NCBI GenBank assembly: GCA_947651225.1 | Contig: CANSYK010000009.1 | Location: forward strand, 1-64,000 | DNA from: an uncultured bacterium | Lineage (GTDB): Bacteria > Bacillota > Clostridia > Lachnospirales > Lachnospiraceae | Length of the DNA: 64,000 nucleotides | Direction of reading: 5' to 3' | In this document: piece by piece, positions 25,855 through 34,844 of the stretch | Numbering within the stretch: position 1 is the stretch's first letter | Layout: every line of letters begins with the position of its first letter | Translations under genes and position numbers: made by a program | Notes under the pieces: generated by a model | Told to the model about the DNA's origin: nothing | What the model saw: the letters and a program-made list of their open reading frames with translations, nothing else | Database searches by the model: none

Positions 25855-27538
25855 TTAACACAGTTTTCCCCTCAAAAGCAAACCCATATATTCGGATACG
25901 TTCTGCCGGAATCCCCTTTGCCTCCAAAGCAGCGGCATACCGTTTTTCTTCTATCTGCTGAAGCGCCATCCTCACTGTTTCCTCCAAATCCTTCTCCTTC
26001 TGGGGGCGATGTACTTTAAACTCTATAATAATAGCATCATCCTTTTCATTACCTTTCAACGGCTCAAGCATGATATCATAACGCCCAAATCCGCTTTCAC
26101 GATTTGAGGTAACCGTATATCTGTCTGACAAATCCACCATCAGCCCCAGCACAAAACCATGATAGAAACGTTCTGGCTGCGACCGTTCAGACAACCTCCT
26201 GCCTGTATCAAAGCTACTAAAGACATCAAGCGCAACACTATTCATATATTCATTCATCGCCTCAAGGTCTCCCAGCAGCAATGCCTTGATAAAATCATTG
26301 TACTCAGGTATACTCTGCTTAAACCAGCTTTCAATCATATTCCGAAACATCAGCCTGACCTCTTTATTGGTTAGCTTTAAATCGTATTCCTCAATTCCCT
26401 CTTCCAGGGTATAAGTTTCCACCCTTAAATAGCCACTTGCGAGCAACAAACTCCAAATTGCATATTCATTATGGTCAAGCTGATTAAAAACAATCTGTTC
26501 ATCAATTCTCGTATGGAGAATACCACCATTTAACAAATCTTCCATTGTAACCTTTACATCTTTGCTGCCCTCACGAATCAACTTCCCAACAAGGCTGTTG
26601 CTGCTGGTATTTGCCCAGTATGTTGAAAATTTTTTATCTCCAAGGAAATGAATAATTGACCATGGATTATAAATATTTGTTTTTCCACCAAATGTAAAAC
26701 CGTCATACCAGTCTTTCACATGCCACTCCATATCAGATAGCCCAAACTCATGCAAAGCATCTGACACTTCCATTTGTGTAAAACCGAAAGACTCTTCATA
26801 CTTATGTGAGGTTGTTGTTACTACAGCTAAATTATTCAAATCCGAAAAAATACTTTCTTTACTTACCCTCGTAATCCCCGTCATAATAGCACGTTCCAGA
26901 CATTGATTCGTCTTAAAAGTAGCATTAAACAAACTCCTTGTAAACGCCACAATTTCATCCCAGTATCCATTTACATATGCTTCCTGCATCGGTGTATCAT
27001 ATTCATCCAATAAAATAATCACTTTTTTTCCATAATATCTCATTAATAATTTTGAAAGCATATTCAAGGACATTCCGGCAATATCCTCTTCCATATCCCT
27101 TGACACTGCACGGAAAAGCTCTTTTTCTGCCTCACTCATCAAACCATCCACATTTAAAAGAAAATTATACTCCGCATACTGCTCAAAAATCAGCCGGCAA
27201 ATCATTTTTTGCATCCCTGAAAAATCTTTTGTTCCTTTTACTGATGCAAAAGAAAGGCTGATAACTGGATACATTCCCTGCAAACCCTGATATTTTTCTT
27301 TTTTCCAAATTTTAAGCCCTTCAAAAATTTCTCCCTGTCCTTTATATTTTACTGAAAAAAAACGTTCTGTCATGCTCATTGCCAGCGTCTTGCCAAAGCG
27401 CCTTGGGCGGGTAAGTAAAGTCACGCTGTCCCCGTTCTCCCACCACTCCCTGATAAAATCAGTTTTATCCACATAAAAATAGTTATTAGAAATAATCGTT
27501 TCAAAATCCTGAACACCGATTGCAGCTGTTCTTGCCAT
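25847..27538 (-). CDS. AAA-ATPase-like protein with C-terminal PD-(D/E)XK nuclease domain
   Basis: 563 residues, full length for the family. The N-terminus ARTAAIGVQDFETIISNNYF and YVDKTDFIREW precedes a P-loop variant RPRRFGKTLAMSM (~44-52). Then come Walker B VIILLDEYDTPMQEAY, sensor-like AIMTGITRVSKESIFS, a winged-helix segment and a C-terminal nuclease domain with RYDIMLEP...DDAIIIEFKVHRP (D...ExK catalytic motif). The family is very common in Bacteroides and Clostridia, varies in copy number and is thought to be mobile or defence-related; no activity is established. Element copy B lies just upstream of its start. Confidence 0.85.
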   Translation of the reverse strand: MARTAAIGVQDFETIISNNYFYVDKTDFIREWWENGDSVTLLTRPRRFGKTLAMSMTERFFSVKYKGQGEIFEGLKIWKKEKYQGLQGMYPVISLSFASVKGTKDFSGMQKMICRLIFEQYAEYNFLLNVDGLMSEAEKELFRAVSRDMEEDIAGMSLNMLSKLLMRYYGKKVIILLDEYDTPMQEAYVNGYWDEIVAFTRSLFNATFKTNQCLERAIMTGITRVSKESIFSDLNNLAVVTTTSHKYEESFGFTQMEVSDALHEFGLSDMEWHVKDWYDGFTFGGKTNIYNPWSIIHFLGDKKFSTYWANTSSNSLVGKLIREGSKDVKVTMEDLLNGGILHTRIDEQIVFNQLDHNEYAIWSLLLASGYLRVETYTLEEGIEEYDLKLTNKEVRLMFRNMIESWFKQSIPEYNDFIKALLLGDLEAMNEYMNSVALDVFSSFDTGRRLSERSQPERFYHGFVLGLMVDLSDRYTVTSNRESGFGRYDIMLEPLKGNEKDDAIIIEFKVHRPQKEKDLEETVRMALQQIEEKRYAAALEAKGIPAERIRIYGFAFEGKTVLIG

Positions 27539-27573
27539 ACTTTCCCTCCTAAAATATGCTTGAAATCCCCTAT

Positions 27574-27708
27574 TATAGTAAACGAAAAAAACGCTTGCGT
27601 TTTGCTTCGTTTACAGCGCCGGATACACGCTGCAAAGCAGCATAACTTCCTATGTGTATCCGTGCGCATCCATTATAGTAAACGCATGTATTTTATGCGT
27701 TTACTATA
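27574..27708 (+). mobile_element. 135-bp three-hairpin miniature element, copy B
   Basis: Same sequence and orientation as copy C (49997-50130) and inverted relative to copy A (24561-24695). TATAGTAAACG begins at 27574 and CGTTTACTATA ends at 27708; the inner GCTGCAAAGCAGC hairpin is intact. Confidence 0.85.
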
Positions 27709-27759
27709 AACTATTGTAACACAAAAAACTTTGAATTAAAATCCCCTGTAACGCCAAAA

Positions 27760-27783
27760 GGCTGCAGGATTTCTCCTGCAGCC
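27760..27783 (-). terminator. Intrinsic terminator after spoVG
   Basis: GGCTGCAGGA and TCCTGCAGCC form a perfect 10-base stem with a 4-base loop, followed on the minus strand by TTTTGG, 12 bases after the spoVG stop. Confidence 0.8.
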
Positions 27784-27795
27784 ATCAAATACACC

Positions 27796-28083
27796 TCATT
27801 CACTTTGTAACTCATTCATCGGCTCTTCATCATGAACCTCAGAATATTTCTCTAATATAATATTCTGAACCTTCTCCCTTGTTTCAGAATTAATCGGATG
27901 AGCAATATCACGGTATTCTCCATCACCGGCTCGCCGGCTTGGCATTGCAATGAACAATCCCTTTTCGCCTTCAATCACCTTAATATCATGAATGACAAAT
28001 TCATCGTCCAATGTAATTGATACTACCGCTTTCATTTTTCCTTCCTTCGTGATTTTACGAATTCTCACATCTGTTACTTGCAC
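27796..28083 (-). CDS. spoVG: Septation/sporulation regulator SpoVG
   Basis: 95 residues from a GTG start with GGAGG 8 bases upstream. [33 protein letters not shown] and [24 protein letters not shown] are the diagnostic SpoVG core. SpoVG is a small DNA/RNA-binding regulator affecting septation, sporulation and surface genes. The acidic C-terminal tail ([14 protein letters not shown]) is variable as usual. It is followed by its own terminator and is probably monocistronic. Confidence 0.95.
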   Translation of the reverse strand: MQVTDVRIRKITKEGKMKAVVSITLDDEFVIHDIKVIEGEKGLFIAMPSRRAGDGEYRDIAHPINSETREKVQNIILEKYSEVHDEEPMNELQSE

Positions 28084-28238
28084 GGCTATAACCTCCTTTG
28101 GTGTTGTTATGTTAATCTCGCCTACAGGAAAGTATAACTTATATAGGAAGAAACTCATCATAATACTGCATTACCTCTACCCTATAGGGCTTTATCCCCC
28201 ACCACCTTTTACTCTGCAGCCTGTAAGTATCTTATCAT

Positions 28239-29360
28239 TTACAGCGCATAACGCTCATTCTTCTCAACAACAATCCTAATCTCACCATTTTCTCCGATAT
28301 ACTTGGTATTTGCACGAATCGTATCCCTGCTTTCTACGATACAATTTTCAATATACGTGTTGTCCCCAATGTACACATCATTCAAAATGATAGAATTCTT
28401 AATCACGCAGTTATTGCCAACAAACGCTTTCTTAAACAGGATAGAGTCCTGAACCTCTCCGTTAACAATGCAACCGCTTGATACCAGACTGTTCTTTACA
28501 CTGGAACCTGCATTATATTTTGCTGGCGGTAAATCCTCCGCCTTAGAGTAAACATCTGGATACTCCTTGAAGAAGTAATCGCGGACATCCTTTTTCAGGA
28601 AATCCATATTTGTGCGGAAATACGAATCTACAGAAGATATATTTCTCCAATATGTCTGAATTGGATATGCGTAGATTCTCTTTACATTTTTATAACGAAT
28701 CAAAATATCTTTAACAAAATCGTGTCTCTCTTCTTCTGCTGATTTTTCAATCAGCTCTATTAAAAGCCTTCTCCTTACGATATAAATTCCTGCAGACACC
28801 TGCAATCCATTTGCATTAATTGGCTTCTCTTCAAATTCTGTAACCCGTCCATCCCCATCTGTACGGATTATACCAAAACGGCTTGGATCATCTTTCTCTT
28901 CAATATCTGCCGTTACAATTGTAAAATCAGCTTTCTTCGCAATATGGTACTCCAGAACTTTGTTATAATCCATCTTGTATACCCCATCTCCTGATGCGAT
29001 TACAACATATGGTTCATGGCTGGTCTTTAAAAATCCCAGATTCTGTGCCATTGCATCTGCTGTTCCACGATACCAGTAACTGTTTTCCGGCGTTGTAGTA
29101 GGTGTAAAGACATATAACCCACCCTGCTTACGTCCAAAGTCCCACCATTTGGACGAATTCAAATGCTCATTTAAAGACTTTGCATTGTACTGTGTCAATA
29201 CAGCAACTTTCTGAATATGGGAATTACTCATATTACTCAGTACAAAGTCTATGCTTCGAAAGCCACCGGCAATAGGCATAGCCGCTGTAGCCCTCTTATT
29301 GGAAAGTTCTCTCATTCTACTGTTATTACCACCAGCTAACACAATACCAATCGCTCTCAT
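28239..29360 (-). CDS. glgD: Glucose-1-phosphate adenylyltransferase subunit GlgD
   Basis: 373 residues. The nucleotidyltransferase N-terminal domain carries IGIVLAGGNNSRMRELS, diverged from the catalytic GGxGxRL of GlgC, and SGDGVYKMDY in place of [10 protein letters not shown]. The C-terminal part is a left-handed beta-helix (NNCVIKNSIILNDVYIGDN). In Firmicutes GlgD forms a hetero-oligomer with GlgC and modulates ADP-glucose synthesis for glycogen. Its ATG overlaps the glgC stop (TAATG), so the two subunits are translationally coupled. Confidence 0.93.
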   Translation of the reverse strand: MRAIGIVLAGGNNSRMRELSNKRATAAMPIAGGFRSIDFVLSNMSNSHIQKVAVLTQYNAKSLNEHLNSSKWWDFGRKQGGLYVFTPTTTPENSYWYRGTADAMAQNLGFLKTSHEPYVVIASGDGVYKMDYNKVLEYHIAKKADFTIVTADIEEKDDPSRFGIIRTDGDGRVTEFEEKPINANGLQVSAGIYIVRRRLLIELIEKSAEEERHDFVKDILIRYKNVKRIYAYPIQTYWRNISSVDSYFRTNMDFLKKDVRDYFFKEYPDVYSKAEDLPPAKYNAGSSVKNSLVSSGCIVNGEVQDSILFKKAFVGNNCVIKNSIILNDVYIGDNTYIENCIVESRDTIRANTKYIGENGEIRIVVEKNERYAL

Positions 29361-30631
29361 TATCTGTCACCTACCTTAATCAATGTTTCACCGCCTGCAA
29401 GCTTCCCATTTGGATAGTCAGACAACTCTGTCTCACCAGAAATAGCGGTATTCTTTCCGATTTCAACACTATCCGGAATCACACTCTGCTCTCCAATTGT
29501 AACAAGACCAAACGCATAAACATCCGGCTTAACCTTATTTGGCAGTTCCTCCCCAACTCCCAACTTACAGTTTGAACCTATTGTGACATCTTCTGCAATA
29601 ACCGCCTTGTCAACAATTGTTCCCGCACCAATTACGGTAGAACTCATAATAATGGAATCCCTGACAACAGCTCCAGGTTCAATCGTAACGCCGCTTCCTA
29701 TGACGGAGTTATGTACCTCGCCATAAATTTCTGCTGCTTCCCCAATGATTGCCCTGTCTACAATTGCCTCTGGCGCAATAAATTGTGGTGGTATACGGTC
29801 TGTCTTTGTGTAAATCTTCCAAAATTCCTCATACAAATTGAACACAGGAATCAAATCAATTAATTCCATATTGGACTCCCAGTAAGAGCCAAGTGTTCCT
29901 ACATCCTTCCAATATCCATTAAACTCGTACGCAAAAATACGTCCACCATTTTCATGGCAATATGGAATAATATGCTTACCAAAATCACATGCCGGCTGAT
30001 CTTTCAGTTTGAGCAATGCATCCCGTAACACCGGCCAGGAGAAAATGTAAATTCCCATCGATGCCAGATTGCTGCGTGGATGTGCCGGCTTTTCCTCAAA
30101 CTCATGGATCTGTTTCTTGTCATCTGTGATAACAACGCCGAAACGGCTTGCCTCCTCTATTGGTACAGGAATTGTAGCCAAAGTAACATCCGCATGATTT
30201 GCCTTATGGAAGTCAAGCATTACTTCATAATCCATTTTATAAATATGGTCTCCACCTAATATAAGAACATACTCTGGATTATAGCGCTCCATATAACGCA
30301 TATTCTGAAAAATTGCATTTGCAGTACCTGTGTACCATTCACTGCTTGCGCTCTTTTCATATGGTGGAAGAATAGAAACACCTCCAACATTTCTGTCCAA
30401 ATCCCACGGAATACCAATACCAATATGCGTATTCAACTGAAGCGGCTGATACTGTGTCAGCACACCTACTGTGTCTACGCCGGAGTTAATACAATTGCTC
30501 AATGGAAAATCAATAATACGGTATTTTCCACCAAACGCAACTGCGGGTTTTGCCCCGTTTGCCGTAAGAACTCCAAGCCTGGAACCTTGTCCTCCAGCTA
30601 ACAACATTGCTATCATCTCTTTTTTAATCAC
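29360..30631 (-). CDS. glgC: Glucose-1-phosphate adenylyltransferase, catalytic subunit GlgC
   Basis: 423 residues from a GTG start with AAGGGGTG 6-8 bases upstream. [16 protein letters not shown] is the ATP-binding signature, followed by [20 protein letters not shown] and [13 protein letters not shown] (catalytic Asp). [19 protein letters not shown] holds the glucose-1-phosphate-binding Lys region. The C-terminal beta-helix carries hexapeptide repeats ([15 protein letters not shown]). The enzyme makes ADP-glucose from ATP and glucose-1-phosphate, the committed step of bacterial glycogen synthesis. No other glycogen genes lie in the window. Confidence 0.95.
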   Translation of the reverse strand: MIKKEMIAMLLAGGQGSRLGVLTANGAKPAVAFGGKYRIIDFPLSNCINSGVDTVGVLTQYQPLQLNTHIGIGIPWDLDRNVGGVSILPPYEKSASSEWYTGTANAIFQNMRYMERYNPEYVLILGGDHIYKMDYEVMLDFHKANHADVTLATIPVPIEEASRFGVVITDDKKQIHEFEEKPAHPRSNLASMGIYIFSWPVLRDALLKLKDQPACDFGKHIIPYCHENGGRIFAYEFNGYWKDVGTLGSYWESNMELIDLIPVFNLYEEFWKIYTKTDRIPPQFIAPEAIVDRAIIGEAAEIYGEVHNSVIGSGVTIEPGAVVRDSIIMSSTVIGAGTIVDKAVIAEDVTIGSNCKLGVGEELPNKVKPDVYAFGLVTIGEQSVIPDSVEIGKNTAISGETELSDYPNGKLAGGETLIKVGDR

Positions 30632-30939
30632 GTTATCACCCCTTATCAATGAAATAAAGTAATCTAATTATATCATAGAAGAATCAAAATGTGAACAAAT
30701 TTTAACGAAATTTATTCCATTTTTTTACATTTTTTAGACAATTCGACCAAAAAGGAAGAATACTGCCCTATTTCTGCGCCAAAAAATCGCTTTTTTGCCT
30801 ATCAGCCATCCTTTTTAAGGCATTTTCATCGTCATTCTGCTGATTTGATATGATTCACTTATTGTAATTTCCCGTTCTGGTACTTTTCATACACCTTTTT
30901 CATATATAGTAACAAAAAAATATTATCAAAAATTCCCCA
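30632..30939. other. 308-bp divergent intergenic region glgC/murC
   Basis: AT-rich, with no gene seen. It must contain the glgC promoter. The murC promoter lies at its right edge. Confidence 0.5.
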
Positions 30940-30967
30940 TTGTAATTTTTCATTCCTTGTTTATAAT
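30940..30967 (+). promoter_or_regulatory. Promoter of murC
   Basis: TTGTAA (30940-30945), a 16-base spacer and a perfect TATAAT (30962-30967) stand 42 bases before the murC start. Confidence 0.6.
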
Positions 30968-31009
30968 GAAACTAAAAAGAAAACAAAAAAAGACAGGACG
31001 GTGGATATT

Positions 31010-32392
31010 ATGTACCAAATTAACCTTAACAAGCCTTGTACTGTATATTTTATTGGGATTGGCGGCATCAGCATGAGTGGTTTTGCCCAATTATTCCATG
31101 AAAATGGTTTTACTGTAAAAGGCTCTGATTCCCAGGAGAGTAAAATAACACAGCACCTTACCTCTTTAGGTATCCATATAATATATGGACAAAACGCCGA
31201 AAATATTACAAATGATATTGACTTTATTGTATATACTGCGGCAATTCACCCAGATAACCCAGAATTTGCAGAAGCAAAAAGAAAACAAATCCCTATGATG
31301 GAACGTGCCGTCATGGTAGGGCAGGTCATGAAAAATTACAAAAACGCAATTGGCATCTCTGGTACCCACGGCAAAACCACCACGACATCTATGCTTTCCC
31401 ACATATTTTTAAGTGCCAAAAAAGATCCTACCATTTCTGTGGGAGGAATCTTAGATGCCATAAAGGGCAATATCCGAATCGGCCACTCTGAGCACTTTAT
31501 CACGGAAGCATGCGAATACACTAACAGCTTTTTAAAATTCTTCCCGACCGCAGAAATTATTTTGAATATTGATGCGGATCATTTGGATTTTTTCAAAGAT
31601 ATTGATGACATCCGCCACTCTTTTCGAGAGTACGCAAAACTTCTACCAGAAGATGGTGTTTTAGTTATTAACTCTGAAATTCCAAAATACGAAGAAATCA
31701 TAGAGGAATTTTCAGGAAAAGTTATTACGTTTGGATTTGATGAAAATGCAGAATACAGTGCCGCAGACATTTCTTTTGACGAAAATGGCTGTGTTGACTT
31801 TGAGCTATTACACAATGGTACGAAAACAGGAGATTCCATTCATTTGAATGTAATTGGAATACATAACATCTCCAATGCACTTTCCACGATTGCACTTTCC
31901 CTTTACTATGATATTCCAATGGAACAGATTAAAAACGGCCTCGCTTCCTTTTCTGGTACAGAACGCCGTTTCGAAGTAAAAGGAAGTTTCCAGGGTGTCA
32001 CCATAGTTGATGACTACGCACACCATCCAACGGAGATAGAAGCCACCTTACAGGCAGCACAGAAATATCCGCACAGACACCTCTGGTGTGTATTTCAGCC
32101 GCATACCTACAGCCGTACCCGTGCTTTATTAAAAGAATTTGCCAAAACACTTGCTCTGGCAGACAACATTATCCTTACTGATATATATGCTGCCCGTGAA
32201 ACCGACCCTGGCGACATTTCCTCTCATACCCTGCAGGAAGAAATAAAAAAATTAGGAAAAGATGTTTACTATTTTTCTAGTTTTGAAGAAATTGAAAAAT
32301 TTTTAATAAAAAATTGTACCAATGGTGACCTGTTGATAACTATGGGAGCCGGAAATGTCGTAAATATCGGCGAAAGCTTGCTTCAAAAATAA
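31010..32392 (+). CDS. murC: UDP-N-acetylmuramate--L-alanine ligase MurC
   Basis: 460 residues from the ATG at 31010 (GGTGG 6 bases upstream; a GTG at 31001 would add three residues). The N-terminal Rossmann domain has VYFIGIGGISMSGFAQL. The ATP-binding loop GISGTHGKTTTTSML lies at ~115. The central domain has EACEYTNSFLKFFP and INADADHLDFF-like residues (NIDADHLDF). The C-terminal domain has VDDYAHHPTEIEATL and FQPHTYSRT. MurC adds L-alanine to UDP-MurNAc in peptidoglycan synthesis. The gene stands alone, close upstream of the replication-initiation genes. Confidence 0.96.
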   Translation: MYQINLNKPCTVYFIGIGGISMSGFAQLFHENGFTVKGSDSQESKITQHLTSLGIHIIYGQNAENITNDIDFIVYTAAIHPDNPEFAEAKRKQIPMMERAVMVGQVMKNYKNAIGISGTHGKTTTTSMLSHIFLSAKKDPTISVGGILDAIKGNIRIGHSEHFITEACEYTNSFLKFFPTAEIILNIDADHLDFFKDIDDIRHSFREYAKLLPEDGVLVINSEIPKYEEIIEEFSGKVITFGFDENAEYSAADISFDENGCVDFELLHNGTKTGDSIHLNVIGIHNISNALSTIALSLYYDIPMEQIKNGLASFSGTERRFEVKGSFQGVTIVDDYAHHPTEIEATLQAAQKYPHRHLWCVFQPHTYSRTRALLKEFAKTLALADNIILTDIYAARETDPGDISSHTLQEEIKKLGKDVYYFSSFEEIEKFLIKNCTNGDLLITMGAGNVVNIGESLLQK

Positions 32393-32393
32393 C

Positions 32394-32518
32394 TTATCCA
32401 CATTATCCACAATTTTTTGCCTTTTTTCTCAACAAAAAATTGTGGATAATTTTTTGCCTCAAAAAGCGATTGGAAAAGGATTTCCAGCTCCTTTACAGAT
32501 TTTTCCACATTATTCACA
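32394..32518. promoter_or_regulatory. Cluster of five DnaA boxes ahead of the helicase-loader operon
   Basis: Two TTATCCACA boxes lie head to tail without a gap (32394-32402, 32403-32411), a third is inverted (TGTGGATAA, 32441-32449), and TTTTCCACA abuts TTATTCACA (32501-32509, 32510-32518). The second and third boxes are the arms of a 16-base perfect inverted repeat (TTATCCACAATTTTTT) that may also terminate murC. The group lies 110 bases before the DnaD/DnaB-like gene. It suggests control of that operon by DnaA. Confidence 0.75.
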
Positions 32519-32626
32519 TTTTTTTACTAACATTTTGCTGCCTTCCACAGGGTATTTTCAAGCCTTCCAAACTGTGCTAAAATCAGCCATGAATAATAAC
32601 TTAAAGCCATTGTGAAAGGAGGCCAG

Positions 32627-33805
32627 ATGATGGAACAGATTTTACTTTGTTCAAACCAAATTCCGCTTACTACATCTATTTACAACACATTTATTCAGAA
32701 ATATATGCCAGATGCTAATGGAAGCTATGTAAAGGTTTACTTATATCTATCCATGTGCATTCAGTCAGGTGAAAAAAAGCTTTCCATCACTTCACTTGCT
32801 GATATGATGGATAATACAGAAAAAGACATTATCCGAGCTCTTCACTACTGGGAGAAAAAGGGGCTTATGATTTTACAAAAGGGCGATACAGACAGCATAA
32901 CCAGTATCGAAATCTGTAACCCTGACCTGCCTGCTTCGGACCAAAACCTTCTGGCAGCCAAAGAAACCATTGCCTATCCAGAGAAAGAGAATCCTCCAAA
33001 AGAAAAAAAAGCACAGGTTCCTCCCCATGCGAACACTCTGCCACCGATTGCCCCTCCTGAAAAAAGAACAGAAGAAACAGCATCAGATTCCCCTGCCAGC
33101 CAGGAAATCACGGTGACTGAGGAACAAATTCTCCGACTTTCGAAAAATGAAGATTTTTCATGGGTCTGCCTGATAGTGGAAAATTATTTAAAACGTACAT
33201 TAAAACCAACAGAGGTACAGCTTTTGACATATCTTTTTGATACACTTCACTTTTCCAAAGAACTGTTACTTCATTTATATGAATACTGCTGTTCCTTAAA
33301 TAAAACCAACGTAAAATATGTGCAGGCGGTGGCTCTTTCCTGGGCGGAGCAAAATATCACCACACCAGAGCAGGCACAGCGCCAGTCCGTTGTCTACAGC
33401 ACCGCACACGCTGCGATTGCCAGGGCACTTGCCCTTGGACGCCCCCTGGCAAAGATTGAATGTGAGTACGCCAAAAGATGGCAGGACGAGTGGCATATGG
33501 ATCTTTCTGTGATTTTAGAAGCCTGTAACCGTACAATGCTTGCCATTCAAAAGGCAGATTTTAAATATATTGATGGAATTTTAAGTAACTGGCACAAAGA
33601 AAACGTACATACTTTACAGGATATAAAAATCTGCGATGAAAAGCATAACCGCAAAAAAGAAGAAACCCAGAGACAAAACGCAAACATGGCCGCAACGAAA
33701 AATGCGTCATCGAAAAAAACACAATTTCAGGCGTTCCAGCAAAGAAGCACTTCCAAAGCAGAAATTGATGAACTAGAACAAAAATTGCTTAGAAATAAAA
33801 AATAA
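32627..33805 (+). CDS. DnaD/DnaB-family replication initiation protein
   Basis: About 393 residues; AAAGGAGG lies 4-7 bases before tandem ATGs at 32627/32630. The N-terminal winged helix (YVKVYLYLSMCIQSGEKKLS, DIIRALHYWEKKGLMIL) is the DDBH1 domain. A proline/glutamate-rich linker (~110-160) follows. Then come two DDBH2-like helical domains (FSWVCLIVENYLKRTLKPTE; AIARALALGRPLAKIECEYA with the YxxxI-type ending ILSNWHKENVHTLQDI). In Bacillus the DnaB/DnaD proteins deliver DnaI-DnaC helicase to origins. Its neighbour is the ATPase loader, 19 bases downstream. DnaA boxes lie directly upstream. Confidence 0.88.
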   Translation: MMEQILLCSNQIPLTTSIYNTFIQKYMPDANGSYVKVYLYLSMCIQSGEKKLSITSLADMMDNTEKDIIRALHYWEKKGLMILQKGDTDSITSIEICNPDLPASDQNLLAAKETIAYPEKENPPKEKKAQVPPHANTLPPIAPPEKRTEETASDSPASQEITVTEEQILRLSKNEDFSWVCLIVENYLKRTLKPTEVQLLTYLFDTLHFSKELLLHLYEYCCSLNKTNVKYVQAVALSWAEQNITTPEQAQRQSVVYSTAHAAIARALALGRPLAKIECEYAKRWQDEWHMDLSVILEACNRTMLAIQKADFKYIDGILSNWHKENVHTLQDIKICDEKHNRKKEETQRQNANMAATKNASSKKTQFQAFQQRSTSKAEIDELEQKLLRNKK

Positions 33806-33824
33806 AGAAAGGCAGGGTGTAAAA

Positions 33825-34826
33825 ATGGGAATCTCAAACATGCAATATCGTGATATTATTTTTCAATACGACCAGACCCGTATGAAAAACCAACGCCTTT
33901 TAAATAAACGTTATGAATCTCTGTACCGTAAATTTCCGGAGTTAAAAGAAATCCATAACAAAATCATAGAACTTTCCATGAAACAAGCGGCAAATGAGAT
34001 TTTAACACCAGAGCAGGCAGAAGAAAAAAGATATTCTTATCTGGAAAAAAAGGACATTCTTCTGGCACGGAAAGCCGCTATTTTAAAAGAAAATCACTAT
34101 CCGGCAGATTATCTGAATCCGGTCTATACCTGCGCAGACTGCAAAGACACTGGATTTCTGAAAAACAACACCCCCTGCCACTGCTTTAAGCAGGCAAAAC
34201 TGCAAGCCCTATATGAAAATTCGAATCTGGCAGACGCTCTGGAATGCGAAAATTTTGATACTTTTTGCGAAGAACTCTACGATAATACCACGATTCACGA
34301 AAACCTTTCGATTACACCGCGCGAAAACATTCGCCGCATCCGGGAAGCCTGCTTCGACTTTATCAGACACTTTGATAAAGCATACGAAAACCTGCTTTTG
34401 TATGGTCCTACTGGTGTTGGGAAAACTTTTATTACGCACTGCATTGCAAAAGAGCTGTTAGATACAGCCCATACGGTTGTCTACTTGACTTCCTTGCAGC
34501 TTTTTGATATGTTAGAAAAAAATAAGTTTCAGAGGGAGGACGCCTATGCAGCAAATGAACAGATCTCTTATATGCTAGACAGTGATTTGCTAATTATTGA
34601 TGATCTTGGAACTGAACTTTCCAATTCTTTTACCATTTCGCAGCTATACTATTTTATAGAAGAAAGACACCGCAACCAGAAATCTACCATTATTTCTACG
34701 AATCTTTCTTTTTCTGACCTGCGGGAGCGTTACAGTGAAAGAATCTTTTCCAGATTTACAGGGTACTACGATTTTAAGCAGATTATCGGAAATGATATTC
34801 GTATTCAAAAAGCACTTAATTTATAA
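33825..34826 (+). CDS. DnaC/DnaI-type replicative helicase loader ATPase
   Basis: 333 residues. The N-terminal helical/zinc region carries CADCKDTGFLKNNTPCHC (four Cys/His, as in DnaI). The AAA+ domain has Walker A LLLYGPTGVGKTFITHC, Walker B LLIIDDLGTEL, sensor 1 STIISTNLS and Arg finger region RYSERIFSRF. DnaI/DnaC loads the hexameric helicase onto single-stranded DNA at the origin. AAAGAAAGGCAGGG upstream gives a ribosome site. It is followed 18 bases later by a PRPP synthetase-like gene, so the three may share a transcript. Confidence 0.92.
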   Translation: MGISNMQYRDIIFQYDQTRMKNQRLLNKRYESLYRKFPELKEIHNKIIELSMKQAANEILTPEQAEEKRYSYLEKKDILLARKAAILKENHYPADYLNPVYTCADCKDTGFLKNNTPCHCFKQAKLQALYENSNLADALECENFDTFCEELYDNTTIHENLSITPRENIRRIREACFDFIRHFDKAYENLLLYGPTGVGKTFITHCIAKELLDTAHTVVYLTSLQLFDMLEKNKFQREDAYAANEQISYMLDSDLLIIDDLGTELSNSFTISQLYYFIEERHRNQKSTIISTNLSFSDLRERYSERIFSRFTGYYDFKQIIGNDIRIQKALNL

Positions 34827-34844
34827 TCTATATTGGAGGATACT

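Noticed and set aside
32394..32518. DnaA-box cluster as a chromosomal origin.
   Set aside because: There is no dnaA, dnaN, rpmH or clear AT-rich unwinding element with DnaA-trios nearby; regulation of the loader operon is the simpler reading.
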